This document shows positions 11,701 through 20,228 of a DNA stretch of 64,000 nt, piece by piece (the first letter of the stretch is position 1; each line of letters opens with the position of its first letter). Both the position numbers and the translations under genes were made by a program. A model generated the notes under the pieces. That model was given only the letters and a program-made list of their open reading frames with translations. It did not search any database and was not told the DNA's origin. Location of the stretch: contig NZ_LAYJ01000068.1 of NCBI RefSeq assembly GCF_000981035.1, positions 1 to 64,000 of the forward strand. The letters are read 5' to 3'. The DNA comes from Christensenella hongkongensis (GTDB taxonomy: Bacteria; Bacillota; Clostridia; Christensenellales; Christensenellaceae).

Positions 11701-12559
11701 CCTGGTTTACAATGCGCTGGGAAATCGCAAGCTTTTTATTGAATTTGTAACGTCCGACACGTGCAAGGTCGTAACGCTTGTTATCGAAAAACAGCGAACC
11801 GATTAAAATATTCGCGCTTTCCACTGTGGGCGGCTCGCCCGGACGCAGGCGCTTGTAAATTTCGACAAGCCCTTCCTCCTTGGTGGAGGTGTTGTCCTTT
11901 TTAAGCGTCGCTTCGATATTAATATCGTCCCCAAAAAAATTCCGCAGGTCCGTATCCGTCGAAAGGCCCATCGCACGCAAAAACACCGTCACGGGAAGCT
12001 TCCTCGTGCGGTCAACACGGATATACATACAATCGTTGGAATCCGTTTCATATTCAAGCCACGCGCCGCGGTTTGGAATCACGGTGGAGCTATACAAATC
12101 TTTTCCGGTTTTGTCCTTTGCGTCCCCATAGTATACGCCCGGGCTCCTCACGAGCTGGGAAACGATGACGCGCTCCGCGCCATTAATAATAAAGGTGCCC
12201 TTTTCCGTCATAAGCGGAAAATCGCCCATGAAAACTTCCTGCTCTTTTACCTCGCCCGTCTCCTTATTGAGCAAACGGACCTGAACCTTTAAAGAAGCGG
12301 CATAGTTTACATCGCGTTCCTTGCATTCTTCCACATCATATTTCGGCGTTTCAGAAATGTGATAATCGACAAACTCCAGTACGAGGTTCTCAGAATAGTC
12401 TATAATAGGGGAAATGTCTTTGAGCACTTCTCCAAGACCCTCCTTCAAAAAACGTTCGTAAGAGTTTTTTTGGATTTCGATTAAGTCCGGCATGTCTAGA
12501 ACTTCTTTGATCTTCGAAAAGCTCATTCTCTTATTTGTTCCAAACTTAACTTCATGCAT
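8774..12559 (-). CDS. rpoB: RNA polymerase beta subunit with long acidic tail
   Basis: Beta subunit of RNA polymerase, 1261 residues from the ATG at 12559. TTG codons at 12563-12571 are alternative starts, since the AGGAG is 12 nt from the ATG. The rifampicin pocket reads [30 protein letters not shown], with the usual Asp, His and Ser, so a sensitive allele is predicted. [10 protein letters not shown] is conserved. The last ~95 residues are extraordinary: 47 are Asp or Glu and none is Lys or Arg. rplJ and rplL are not upstream. The gene has its own promoter and leader. Confidence 0.97.
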   Translation of the reverse strand: MHEVKFGTNKRMSFSKIKEVLDMPDLIEIQKNSYERFLKEGLGEVLKDISPIIDYSENLVLEFVDYHISETPKYDVEECKERDVNYAASLKVQVRLLNKETGEVKEQEVFMGDFPLMTEKGTFIINGAERVIVSQLVRSPGVYYGDAKDKTGKDLYSSTVIPNRGAWLEYETDSNDCMYIRVDRTRKLPVTVFLRAMGLSTDTDLRNFFGDDINIEATLKKDNTSTKEEGLVEIYKRLRPGEPPTVESANILIGSLFFDNKRYDLARVGRYKFNKKLAISQRIVNQVAAGNVINEDTGELLVAAGDVITEKIALEIENAGLSYVDLSIGEEIARVHGNRFVDAKKYLSFDPKSVGLNEKVYYPALKEILDECGSDTKKLKEELSANVSVLIPRHIIIDDMFASVSYFLGLKHGLGLTDDIDHLGNRRLRSVGELLQNQIRVGLTRLERVVRERMSIQDMDVATPSNLINIRPVTASIKEFFGSSQLSQFMDQTNPLAELTHKRRLSALGPGGLNRDRASFDVRDVHHSHYGRMCPIETPEGPNIGLIGSLSTYARINEYGFIETPFRMIDKKKGAVTDKVRYMTADQEEDLIVAQANEPLGDDGVFEHERVMCRVRDQIVEVSRNEVDLMDVSPKQLVSVATSLIPFLENDDANRALMGSNMQRQAVPLLIPEAPVVGTGMEYKAAYDSGVLSIAKKSGVVKSVDAKNIVISNDDGTESEFHLIKFARSNQGTCINQLPIVYEGQKIEAGQVLADGPSTANGELGLGKNLLIGFMTWEGYNYEDAMLISERLVKDDVLTSIHVAEYEAEARDTKLGPEEITRDIPNVGEDALKDLDSRGIIRIGAEVRSGDILVGKVTPKGETELTAEERLLRAIFGEKAREVRDTSLRVPHGEGGVVVDVKIFTRENKDELTAGVNKLVRVYIAQKRKISVGDKMAGRHGNKGVISRILPMEDMPFLPDGRPLDIVLNPLGVPSRMNIGQVLEVHLGMAAKALGFNVATPVFDGATEEDIEQLLEQSGLSPDGKTVLYDGRSGEPFENRVTVGYMYILKLHHLVDDKIHARSTGPYSLVTQQPLGGKAQFGGQRFGEMEVWALEAYGASNTLQEILTVKSDDVVGRVKTYEAIVKGENIPEPGVPESFKVLIKEMQSLGLDIKVLSEDRGEIAIKEADEDDGMAIDINIAGAEDLPEGEEEFDAGDMVIEDIDDLSIDELDLPDIDLLEDEEIDFDDDFADDVISDMDDDIEITEDLNIDTDVLDDDDDL

Positions 12560-12628
12560 ACTCAACAACAACTCCTATATTTAAATTGATTACGTACAAC
12601 TGTTATAAATACCTGTAGACGGCTTTTT

Positions 12629-12668
12629 CCAAAAAACGCGCAAAAAGCGCACTCCCATGCGTTTTTTT
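12629..12668 (-). terminator. Terminator-like hairpin in the rpoB leader
   Basis: On the rpoB-sense strand the leader contains GCGC-TTTTT-GCGC followed at once by GTTTTTT. The same U-run can also pair with an upstream AAAAAACGC. Two alternative pairings around one U-run are what an attenuator looks like. It lies between the promoter and the start codon, so any termination here would lower rpoBC transcription. Confidence 0.45.
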
Positions 12669-12722
12669 CACCAGCCGATAGCGGCAACTTTCCACAGTAC
12701 TACTATGCTAATGCAGTTTACT

Positions 12723-12751
12723 ATATTATCATAAGAAAATCAAGATGTCAA
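12723..12751 (-). promoter_or_regulatory. Extended -10 sigma-A promoter of rpoB
   Basis: TTGACA at 12746-12751 is separated by 17 bases from TAATAT at 12723-12728, with TG one base upstream of the -10. This is near consensus. Transcription would start about 155 nt before the rpoB start codon. Confidence 0.8.
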
Positions 12752-12865
12752 CCTCTTTTTTCATAACCTTTTACAAATATTTTCTCTGGGCTGCAAAGCA
12801 AAAGACTCGTCCATCCTCCTGATCATTCCTGTGCAACGCCGCCTCAAACAAACGCATTTTCTGAA

Positions 12866-12896
12866 ACAAAAACCGGGGCATACCGCAGCGCCCCAG
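12866..12896 (-). terminator. Rho-independent terminator after the PIN/TRAM gene
   Basis: The minus strand reads CTGGGGC, a ten-base loop, GCCCCGG, then TTTTTGT, starting about 15 nt after the stop codon of the PIN/TRAM gene. It separates the housekeeping operon from rpoB. Confidence 0.75.
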
Positions 12897-12910
12897 TTTT
12901 CAGCCTGTTT

Positions 12911-14008
12911 CTAAACTTTTATTTTCGCAAAGATCATACGTCCAGCGGCGGTCTGCAATACGCTCGTCACCACCACCTGCATCGTCTGGTCGATCTTGCC
13001 CTTGCCGCCCTCTACAACGATCATCGTTCCGTCGTCCAGATAAGCAATTCCCTGATTTGCTTCCTTACCGTCCTTAACGATTGTCACGCGCATTTCCTCA
13101 CCTGCCATCAGGATCGGCTTTACGGCGTTTGCAAGCTCGTTGATATTGAATACCGGCACATCCTGCACCGCCGCCACCTTATTCAGGTTATAGTCGTTTG
13201 TCACGACCTTGCCGCCAAGTTCCTTTGCAAGCTTTAAAAGCTTGATATCCACTTCCGGTACGTCTTCAAAGTCCGCATCCGTTATTTTCACCGGGATCTT
13301 GAGCTCCTTTTGCATGCTGTTGAGGATGTCAAGGCCGCGCCTGCCACGCGTGCGCTTCATCGAATCGCCCGAATCTGCAATCCTCTGCAATTCCCCCAGT
13401 ACAAATTCCGGAACAACGATTTCCCCCTCAAACATCCCCGTCTTGCAGATGTCCAGGATTCGGCCGTCGATAATTACGCTCGTATCCAGTATTTTTGGGG
13501 AAACATACTTCCCTTCTTTTTTAGACTCTGCATTTTTTCCTGTTTTACGCAGGTGCATAAAGTTTGCAAGATCCCCCCTGCGCTTTACGCCAATCGACAA
13601 ACCGATCGATCCAAAGATCAGGTAGACAAATATCGTAACCGGTATCGATATCCATGCAATCGGTATCAGCCCTACGATAATCGATACCAGCGCAGCCACC
13701 ACGAGCCCGAGTATCAGTCCAAGGGTTCCCGCTAGCAGCGTTGCCGAGGGAGTAGACGCAAGCCGTGATTCTATTTGCTTCGTGTTTTTGTCAAACGCTT
13801 TTGCCAGTTTGCGGGATAAAAATAAAAAAATAATTCCGGAAATGATTCCACTCGCGATATAAATTACAAACGGCACCCATGTTTGAAACGAACTCCAAAG
13901 CTCTGCCTCCGCAAAATAATTGTAGAGCGTTACGCCCAGAAGCACGAGCCCCGGCCCCACGAAGAAGCCAAGAACACTGATGAACAATCTCATCATTTTA
14001 TAAAACAT
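12911..14008 (-). CDS. PIN/TRAM-domain membrane protein (YacL-like)
   Basis: 365-residue protein of the YacL type. It has four predicted membrane spans (roughly 8-30, 42-63, 90-115, 118-140). A PIN nuclease domain starts KILDTSVIIDGRILDI near 172 and carries the acidic residues of that fold (DTS, E in FVLGELQ, D in VVTNDYNLNK). A C-terminal TRAM domain follows (about 300-365). PIN domains cut RNA and TRAM domains bind it, but the physiological target of this family is not established. The ATG has GGAGG seven bases upstream. It follows radA, as in many Firmicutes. Confidence 0.92.
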   Translation of the reverse strand: MFYKMMRLFISVLGFFVGPGLVLLGVTLYNYFAEAELWSSFQTWVPFVIYIASGIISGIIFLFLSRKLAKAFDKNTKQIESRLASTPSATLLAGTLGLILGLVVAALVSIIVGLIPIAWISIPVTIFVYLIFGSIGLSIGVKRRGDLANFMHLRKTGKNAESKKEGKYVSPKILDTSVIIDGRILDICKTGMFEGEIVVPEFVLGELQRIADSGDSMKRTRGRRGLDILNSMQKELKIPVKITDADFEDVPEVDIKLLKLAKELGGKVVTNDYNLNKVAAVQDVPVFNINELANAVKPILMAGEEMRVTIVKDGKEANQGIAYLDDGTMIVVEGGKGKIDQTMQVVVTSVLQTAAGRMIFAKIKV

Positions 14009-14121
14009 TCACATTCCTCCTTCCAAGCAATATGATCCATATGAACCTGCAAGCAGGTTATTTTTCTAATGTTAGCATACTCTAAAAATATGTACTTTAT
14101 ATGAACATGGTATTAAGATTA

Positions 14122-15471
14122 TTAAAAGGCTTTTGCCAATACGTCAGAAAGCGTACTTACCCCCTCTATCTTTATTTTGGCATTCATTCCTTTTTCAATA
14201 CTCTGCTTTGGCACGAATACGCGGCTCACGCCCATCTTTGCGCATTCGGATATACGCTTGGAAAGCTGAGCCACATGGCGTATTTCGCCTGAAAGCCCAA
14301 TTTCTCCAATGAAGGCCGTGTCCCGCGGCACGCTCAGGCTCCTCAGGGACGACACAACCGAAATTGCCATGGACAGGTCCGCAGCGTGCTCGCGCACCTT
14401 GATCCCCCCTGCGACATTTACAAAGATATCCTCGTTATACAACTTTAAACCGATTTTCTTTTCCAAAACAGCGCAGATCATATAGAGCCTGTTCGCATCG
14501 ATTCCAGAGCACAGCCGCCTTGGAATATTGAGCTGGGTATGCGAGCACAGGGCCTGGATTTCAAGGAGCATGGGCCTCGTTCCCTGCGTTGCCGCGAAAA
14601 TCGACACCCCATCAAGATCCTGCCCAAAATCCGCCTCGAAAAGCATTGTCGGATTTTTCACCTCCATCATGCCCATATCGCGCATTTCAAATACGCCGAT
14701 TTCGTCGGTGGAGCCAAAACGGTTTTTGACGGCGCGCAGAATCCGCAGGTTCGAGGTGCGCTCTCCTTCGAAATACAGCACCGTATCCACAAGGTGTTCC
14801 AGTACGCGCGGCCCTGCAAGCGCCCCCTCCTTGGTTACATGGCCGATAATAAACACCGCCATGCCCATTTTCTTCGCGGCCTGTGCAATGCGCGACGCAC
14901 ACCCCCGCACCTGGGCCACGCTGCCCGGTGCAGAAGAAAGGTTCGCATCGTAAAGCGTCTGGATGGAGTCAACGATCATAAATTTTGGCGCAAGTTGCTC
15001 CACACCCGCAAGAATGCTTCCCACTTCGGTCTCCGCCATCATATAAATATTGTCGGCAATGCCCAGCCGCTGAGCACGCATTTTGATCTGCGAAGGCGAT
15101 TCCTCTCCTGAAACATAAAGCGCGTTGCCGTAGGCCGTCAGTTTTTTCGCCACCTGTAAAAAAAGCGTAGATTTACCGATGCCCGGCTCTCCGCCCGCAA
15201 GCGTCACCCCGCCCGGAACAACGCCGCCGCCGAGCACGCGGTCAAATTCATCGATCCCTGTCAGAAACCGTTTTTCGGATTCAGCCGGTATTTTGTCAAA
15301 GGTCACAATGCGCGCCGGTGCGGCCGCAGACCTTTGCCTGCCGGCGGGCGCGGTTTCCACGACTTCCTCTATCAGCGTATTCCAGTTGCCGCAGCCCTGG
15401 CATTGCCCCGCCCATTTGGCGCTCATATAGCCGCACTCGCTGCACACATACTGTGTTTTCATTTTTGCCAC
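14122..15471 (-). CDS. radA: DNA repair protein RadA
   Basis: RadA is a RecA-like ATPase that promotes branch migration in recombinational repair. The 449 residues contain the N-terminal zinc finger C10-x2-C13 ... C24-x2-C27, Walker A GEPGIGKST near 95, the RadA-specific KNRFG motif near 250 and a Lon-like C-terminal domain (VAGGIKVREHAADL...FIGEIGLSGEIRHV). Translation probably starts at a GTG (15471), because GAGGAG is seven bases upstream; the next Met is codon 4. It is co-directional with the PIN/TRAM gene. Confidence 0.97.
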   Translation of the reverse strand: MAKMKTQYVCSECGYMSAKWAGQCQGCGNWNTLIEEVVETAPAGRQRSAAAPARIVTFDKIPAESEKRFLTGIDEFDRVLGGGVVPGGVTLAGGEPGIGKSTLFLQVAKKLTAYGNALYVSGEESPSQIKMRAQRLGIADNIYMMAETEVGSILAGVEQLAPKFMIVDSIQTLYDANLSSAPGSVAQVRGCASRIAQAAKKMGMAVFIIGHVTKEGALAGPRVLEHLVDTVLYFEGERTSNLRILRAVKNRFGSTDEIGVFEMRDMGMMEVKNPTMLFEADFGQDLDGVSIFAATQGTRPMLLEIQALCSHTQLNIPRRLCSGIDANRLYMICAVLEKKIGLKLYNEDIFVNVAGGIKVREHAADLSMAISVVSSLRSLSVPRDTAFIGEIGLSGEIRHVAQLSKRISECAKMGVSRVFVPKQSIEKGMNAKIKIEGVSTLSDVLAKAF

Positions 15472-15497
15472 AGGTTCTCTCCTCTACCGCGTGTTTG

Positions 15498-16703
15498 CTA
15501 TTCGATGTACGTATATTTTACGACCTCGTCAAGCACATCCGCATTATCCGTCGTATCATAAAAGCAGATTCCGGTTCCATTTGCACTGGCAAGCAGGTTC
15601 CTTGAGATATCGCTCGTAATCTGCTCCGTTCCCTGCATGTCGGTATAGGTGATATATATCCCATCCGCCTTGGTATATACCACAAAGTTATCGCCAATAT
15701 CGTAATTAAGCGCATTATCCGTTATTTTCACAGGCTCGCCGCCCGCAACGGAAAGCATCAAACTGCCGCTCAGCACGTCCTCTGTCGTTGCAAACACAAT
15801 ATCTTTTCCGTTCGTCTTTGGCCCATACACCGTTTTTCCCAAATCGTAATTATCGTATTTTCCCACACCGTTTTCGAACACAATGCGTTTCAAAACGCTT
15901 TCTACCGGATCCTTCTTGGCGTCCCGCTCCGCCCAAACCATATCGCTTGCGGAAATATCCACATCACTGTTTCCGTTCCCAACTACGTTTTCATACAGCT
16001 TAACCGTCGCCGCCTCGCGCGTATTTACATTGTATACATAAAGGCGCTGCGTCTTATCTCCCGCCCACTGCATAAATGCAAGCGTATCGCCGTTGATCGC
16101 AAGCCGCGGCGCGGCGTATGCGTAATCCTTGATTGTAAACTGCTCGTTCGTCTCCAGATTATATCCGACAATGCGTCCTCCGCCTGCCGATGCGCTATCC
16201 ACCCATACGGCGATATTTCCTGAAATAACCGGCGTCCTGAGATCGTCAAACGCTTTTTGTACGTTTGGCAGAATCGTCGCCTCTTCCGTCTGCGTATCGT
16301 AAATCACAACGCCGTCAAGGGAACGGGCCGCGCCGGTTGCGATCTGCGTCGTGAAAATGATGCGGTTGCCGTCAATGTACGGCTCGTTTTTCATCATGAT
16401 ATTCTGACCGTTTTCGCTGCGGTCGCTTAAATAAATCTCATTTATTTTCAGTTCTTCTTTGGTAGGCTCGGCGTCCGGCTGCGTAAAATTCGCCTCTACC
16501 TTAGGTTGATAACGCAGCGTGGGATCCACGCCCCGCGCAAGGTCCTCGATCAGCGGAAAAACGAACAGGATAATGGCGAGCACCCCCGCCGCAACCGCCG
16601 CGATGAGAAGCGCAATCCGCACTTTGCGCAGCCGTTCGTTTTTTTTGACCTGCGAAAGCCTCATCGGCCTCCTTACCGTTGTCATCCCTTTATGTTTGTT
16701 CAT
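15498..16703 (-). CDS. Membrane-anchored propeller-like protein of unknown function
   Basis: 401 residues. A basic N-terminus (about 1-28) is followed by one hydrophobic span (residues 29-52), then a large extracellular part. That part has recurring strands of the form DGxxVIYDTQTEE, SGNIAVWVDS, NGDTLAFMQWAGD and YVYNVNTRE, typical of TolB/WD-like beta propellers. The likely topology is type II, anchored in the membrane with the propeller outside. It lies between ispDF and radA in the same orientation, but context gives no function. The ATG is preceded by AAGGAAAGG. Confidence 0.7.
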   Translation of the reverse strand: MNKHKGMTTVRRPMRLSQVKKNERLRKVRIALLIAAVAAGVLAIILFVFPLIEDLARGVDPTLRYQPKVEANFTQPDAEPTKEELKINEIYLSDRSENGQNIMMKNEPYIDGNRIIFTTQIATGAARSLDGVVIYDTQTEEATILPNVQKAFDDLRTPVISGNIAVWVDSASAGGGRIVGYNLETNEQFTIKDYAYAAPRLAINGDTLAFMQWAGDKTQRLYVYNVNTREAATVKLYENVVGNGNSDVDISASDMVWAERDAKKDPVESVLKRIVFENGVGKYDNYDLGKTVYGPKTNGKDIVFATTEDVLSGSLMLSVAGGEPVKITDNALNYDIGDNFVVYTKADGIYITYTDMQGTEQITSDISRNLLASANGTGICFYDTTDNADVLDEVVKYTYIE

Positions 16704-16718
16704 ACTACCTTTCCTTTG

Positions 16719-17888
16719 TTATACATCCTGTTTCTGGAGGATGCACGCCGCCTGCGCGGCGGCTCCCTCTCCGCGCCCCACAGCGCCGAGAAACTCCGTC
16801 GTGCTTGCCTTGACATTGACATAGGTGCGCGAGATCGAAAGCGCTTTCGCAATGTTTTCGATCATCTGCTCACGATAAGTCATTATCTTCGGTTTCTGCA
16901 TGATGAGCGTGCTGTCCACATTCACAACACGGTAACCATATTTTCTGAGCATTGCGCCTACCTCGCCAAGCAGCTCAATGGAATAGATATCTTTATATCT
17001 GGGATCAGTATCGGGAAAAAGCCCGCCGATATCGCCCATACGCGCCGCGCCCAAAAGCGCGTCCATAATCGCGTGAACAAGAACGTCTGCGTCGGAATGC
17101 CCCACAAGCCCGTACTCATACGGTATCTCCACCCCGCCCAGAACAAGCCTGCGGCCTTCGCCAAACGCGTGCATATCAAAACCGTTTCCGATACGGATAT
17201 CCGAGTTTTGCTGGCGGGCAGCGATGTCCTGCCCTTTTTCAAGGTCCGTACGCGTCGTAAGCTTGATGTTGTCCGGAGAGCCTTTAACGATATGAACACT
17301 TTTGGTGATGCGCTCCACGAGCGAGGCGTCATCCGTGCCAAGAAACCCGTCTTCCTCCGCTTTCCTGTAGGCGCGGACAATCAACTCCCTCGCAAACGCC
17401 TGCGGCGTCTGGATAATAGCCAGCTCCCCGCGAGGGATCGTCTCTATGATCACGCCGTCCTTTGCACGTTTGATCGTATCCGTCGCCCCAATACCCGCAA
17501 CGCCCGATCCGCAACGGATCGCGCTTGCGGCGCAATCCCTGATGATGCGCTCCGTAACAAAGCAACGCGCCGCGTCGTGCACCATAACGATATCCGTATC
17601 CTCCGGCACATGCTTAAGCGCATTACTCACCGAATACTGGCGCTCGCTTCCGCCCACGCAGAAAATATATTTGCTGTCCTTTAAATATTTGGCTGCTTTG
17701 CGCTCCATCACAGCGCGCTCTTCTGCGCGGCAAACCACTATAATATCTGAAAACAGTCCCGTCGCTTCAAATGTCTTGAGGCACCGTACAACCGCGCTTT
17801 GTTCCTCAAATTTAATGAACACCTTGTTGGTGTCCATCTTCATACGGCTTCCGCTTCCCGCCGCAAGTATGATCGCACATAGTTTCAT
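16719..17888 (-). CDS. ispDF: Bifunctional IspD-IspF isoprenoid enzyme
   Basis: Catalyses two steps of the MEP pathway to isoprenoids: CTP-dependent cytidylation of methylerythritol phosphate (IspD) and cyclisation to MEcPP (IspF). Residues 1 to about 225 are IspD (LAAGSGSRMKMDTNKVF, VMVHDAARCFV). Residues about 230-389 are IspF, with metal ligands in GNGFDMHAFGEG and GHSDADVLVHAIMDALLGAA and the terminal VKASTTEFLGAVGRGEG. Fused IspDF enzymes occur in several proteobacteria and clostridia. The start codon is two bases after the rqcP stop, so the two are translationally linked. Confidence 0.96.
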   Translation of the reverse strand: MKLCAIILAAGSGSRMKMDTNKVFIKFEEQSAVVRCLKTFEATGLFSDIIVVCRAEERAVMERKAAKYLKDSKYIFCVGGSERQYSVSNALKHVPEDTDIVMVHDAARCFVTERIIRDCAASAIRCGSGVAGIGATDTIKRAKDGVIIETIPRGELAIIQTPQAFARELIVRAYRKAEEDGFLGTDDASLVERITKSVHIVKGSPDNIKLTTRTDLEKGQDIAARQQNSDIRIGNGFDMHAFGEGRRLVLGGVEIPYEYGLVGHSDADVLVHAIMDALLGAARMGDIGGLFPDTDPRYKDIYSIELLGEVGAMLRKYGYRVVNVDSTLIMQKPKIMTYREQMIENIAKALSISRTYVNVKASTTEFLGAVGRGEGAAAQAACILQKQDV

Positions 17889-17890
17889 CC

Positions 17891-18133
17891 TTAACCGATC
17901 ACCTCGTACATTCCCTCGGCTTCCTGTTTTTTGGTCGTTTCCGTAAGCGCAAGCACGCGCACCTGAAGCGGCTTCGAACCAAATTCGATCGTGATCTCAT
18001 CACCGATTTTTACCGCATAACTGCTTTTTTGAGCTTTCCCGTTTACCAGCACGCGCGCACCCTCACAGGCCGACTGTGCCACCGTGCGGCGCTTGATAAG
18101 CCGCGATACTTTTAAATATTTATCCAGTCTCAA
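17891..18133 (-). CDS. rqcP: S4-domain ribosome quality control protein RqcP
   Basis: 80-residue S4 RNA-binding protein (YabO/RqcP/Hsp15 type). It acts with RqcH to add alanine tails to stalled nascent chains on 50S subunits. The S4 motif MRLDKYLKVSRLIKRRTVAQSACEGARVLVNG covers nearly the first half. The start is a TTG at 18133, with GAGGT eight bases before it; no ATG is available. The gene order mazG-(hup)-rqcP resembles the mazG-yabO order of Bacillus. Confidence 0.93.
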   Translation of the reverse strand: MRLDKYLKVSRLIKRRTVAQSACEGARVLVNGKAQKSSYAVKIGDEITIEFGSKPLQVRVLALTETTKKQEAEGMYEVIG

Positions 18134-18357
18134 TCTTAGTTACCTCATCATTACATAGATGAATATATTATACATTTTTTCATACAAAGATTCAATCTCG
18201 TTCTTAAACCTGACTCGTTTGTAATGATTTCCATGCACAAAAAAGCACTCGCATCCTATGGCACTCGCCCTGCTCAATGTTGTTTTGCTGCGCGCGGATA
18301 CGCGCATACGAAACCAATCTGTTTCTGGCGATATCAATTTGCCTGCATTCCCGTACA

Positions 18358-18388
18358 ACAAAAAAAGCATCCGTAAAGTACGGATGCT
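18358..18388 (-). terminator. Rho-independent terminator of hup
   Basis: A ten-base-pair stem AGCATCCGTA / TACGGATGCT with a three-base loop is followed on the minus strand by eight T. It lies about 25 nt after the HU stop codon. Confidence 0.9.
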
Positions 18389-18413
18389 GTCTTTGCTTTT
18401 TTAGTAAAACCGC

Positions 18414-18686
18414 TTATTTCACAGCGTCTTTGAACGCCTTGCCAGCCTTGAAAGCCGGAACTGTGGAAGCAGCGATCTTGATCTGCTGTTTCGTCTGCGG
18501 GTTGATACCCGTTCTTGCAGCACGCTTTCTTGCTTCGAATGTACCAAAGCCAACGATCTGCACTTTTCCACCCTTTTTAATTTCGTCAATAATGCTATCT
18601 GCAAATGCGCTCAATGCAGCATCTGCATCTTTCTTCGAGATACCAGCTTTTGCCGCGATTGCAGCTACGAGTTCAGTCTTATTCAA
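18414..18686 (-). CDS. hup: HU family DNA-binding protein
   Basis: Nucleoid-associated HU homodimer subunit, 90 residues. It begins MNKTELVAAIAAKAGISKKDADAAL and contains the DNA-intercalating arm GFGTFEARKRAARTGINPQT. The gene is transcribed alone: it has its own TTGATT/TATAAT promoter upstream and a strong terminator downstream. It sits between mazG and rqcP. Confidence 0.97.
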   Translation of the reverse strand: MNKTELVAAIAAKAGISKKDADAALSAFADSIIDEIKKGGKVQIVGFGTFEARKRAARTGINPQTKQQIKIAASTVPAFKAGKAFKDAVK

Positions 18687-18757
18687 AACTTTACCCTCCT
18701 TAAAAATTATTAATAATTTCCGCAGGGAGCCTTGCCCGGCGGTTTGACACTGAAATG

Positions 18758-18786
18758 ATTATAATACAATCCAACCCATAAATCAA
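18758..18786 (-). promoter_or_regulatory. Promoter of hup
   Basis: TTGATT (18781-18786) and TATAAT (18758-18763) are spaced 17 bases apart on the minus strand, about 70 nt before the HU start codon. Confidence 0.75.
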
Positions 18787-18814
18787 CCTATTTTTTCATT
18801 GTTTTAAGCCTTTT

Positions 18815-20227
18815 TTACGCTTTTTTCTTGGCTTTTTCCCATAGCTCGTTCAACTGGTCCAGGGTAAGTCCGGAAAACCCTGTCCCGGAATTCTTTTCCA
18901 TCAGTGAAAGCCGCTCAATAAACTTTTCGCAGGTTTTGGAAAGGCATATCTCCGGATTCGCTTTTTTGAGGCGCAGGACATTCACGATTGAAAACAATAA
19001 ATCTCCCGCTTCCTCCTCAATGCGCTTCTGGTCGCCGCCGCAAAGCTCTGCCTTCCACTCTGCAAGCTCTTCCTCCACCTTCAAGAAAGCCTTCATGGGA
19101 TCGTCCCAGTCAAAGCCGATTGCGGAAGCCTTTTTCTGGAGCTTGTATGCGCGCATCATCGCACCCATAGAGCGCGGGACATCCCGCAGAACTTCCGCAA
19201 AATCCTTCGCCTGCTTTTCTTCCTTTTTAATCGCTTCCCAGTTTACGAGCACTTCCTTTGCCGTATCCGCCTGCACGTCTCCAAAAATATGCGGGTGGCG
19301 GCGTATCATTTTTGCGCATACAGCGCTTGCCACGTCGTCGATGTCAAATTCCCCGCACTGGCGCGCCACCTCTGCATGGAACACCACCTGAAGGAACACA
19401 TCCCCCAGTTCGTCGTAAAGCGCGTTGATATCCTCCGCATCAATCGCGTCCACCGTTTCGTATGCTTCCTCAAGCAGATACTGCCGCAGGCTTTCATGCG
19501 TTTGTTCCCGGTCCCACGGGCATCCGTTTTCACCGCGAAGCACCTTCATGATGCGTACAAGGTCGTAAAGCCCGTAGCGTTCTTTCTTATATAACACAGT
19601 TGGAGGCAAGATAAACACCCCGCCGCTGCCAATTTCAAGCGGCCTGTCAAGATCGTATAATTTCACGGCCTGCGAGCTGCCGTTTGCATACAAAAGCCCC
19701 TGCGTATCCTCCGCGTAATAGTCGGCGAACGCAAGCTTTACCGCCTCTGCGGTATTCCTGTTGTCGATGCCTGTTATCACCAGCGCCTTGCAGGTGTCAA
19801 ATATGGCTCCCTCAAGGTTCCTGGCCTCCAGCACCTCATATTCGCCGATCTCAAACAAATTACGCGCCGCGCACAGCGCAGCCGCTACGGCGCACCCTTC
19901 CGCAACAAACTCCAGCTCAGCGCCCATTTTCCTTAATCTTTCCAGAAAACCGTTTGTACCCGCGTCGCCCAAAATACCAAATACAATATTCTTCCCCTGC
20001 GCCGCCTGCTCAATCCTTTGCGCGCCTTCCTCGTACAGCGAATCAAAATCCTCCGCGTTTTCATACAGGTCGTCAAGCGTACTGACGTTACCGCAGTGTG
20101 TCCCCAGCTCCTGCGCGCACTCCGCCTGCCCGCTTTGCAGGATCACCTGGTCCGCCTGTTCAATTTTCCGCACCGCACGAAGCGGCAGCATATCAAATTC
20201 TCCAACCAACTCAATTATCGTAATCAT
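18815..20227 (-). CDS. mazG: MazG NTP pyrophosphohydrolase with N-terminal tetrapyrrole-methylase-like domain
   Basis: 470-residue YabN-type fusion. Residues 1 to about 215 resemble a tetrapyrrole (SAM-dependent) methylase but look eroded, with a poor glycine-rich SAM site. Residues ~225-470 are MazG, with MRVLRGENGCPWDREQTH-like sequence, EEAYETVDAID and DELGDVFLQVVFHAE, which supply the Mg-binding acidic residues for hydrolysing (d)NTPs. A second MazG-like helix set follows. It lies next to spoVB as in Bacillus (yabM-yabN); the two reading frames are only one base apart. Confidence 0.93.
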   Translation of the reverse strand: MITIIELVGEFDMLPLRAVRKIEQADQVILQSGQAECAQELGTHCGNVSTLDDLYENAEDFDSLYEEGAQRIEQAAQGKNIVFGILGDAGTNGFLERLRKMGAELEFVAEGCAVAAALCAARNLFEIGEYEVLEARNLEGAIFDTCKALVITGIDNRNTAEAVKLAFADYYAEDTQGLLYANGSSQAVKLYDLDRPLEIGSGGVFILPPTVLYKKERYGLYDLVRIMKVLRGENGCPWDREQTHESLRQYLLEEAYETVDAIDAEDINALYDELGDVFLQVVFHAEVARQCGEFDIDDVASAVCAKMIRRHPHIFGDVQADTAKEVLVNWEAIKKEEKQAKDFAEVLRDVPRSMGAMMRAYKLQKKASAIGFDWDDPMKAFLKVEEELAEWKAELCGGDQKRIEEEAGDLLFSIVNVLRLKKANPEICLSKTCEKFIERLSLMEKNSGTGFSGLTLDQLNELWEKAKKKA

Positions 20228-20228
20228 A

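Larger units (their letters stand above)
12560..12910 (-). promoter_or_regulatory. rpoB upstream region: promoter, leader and hairpins
   Basis: This gap of about 350 nt holds, in transcription order, the terminator of the PIN/TRAM gene, the rpoB promoter, a leader of roughly 155 nt with a terminator-like hairpin, and the rpoB ribosome site. No reading frame of note is present. The individual sites are listed separately. Confidence 0.7.
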
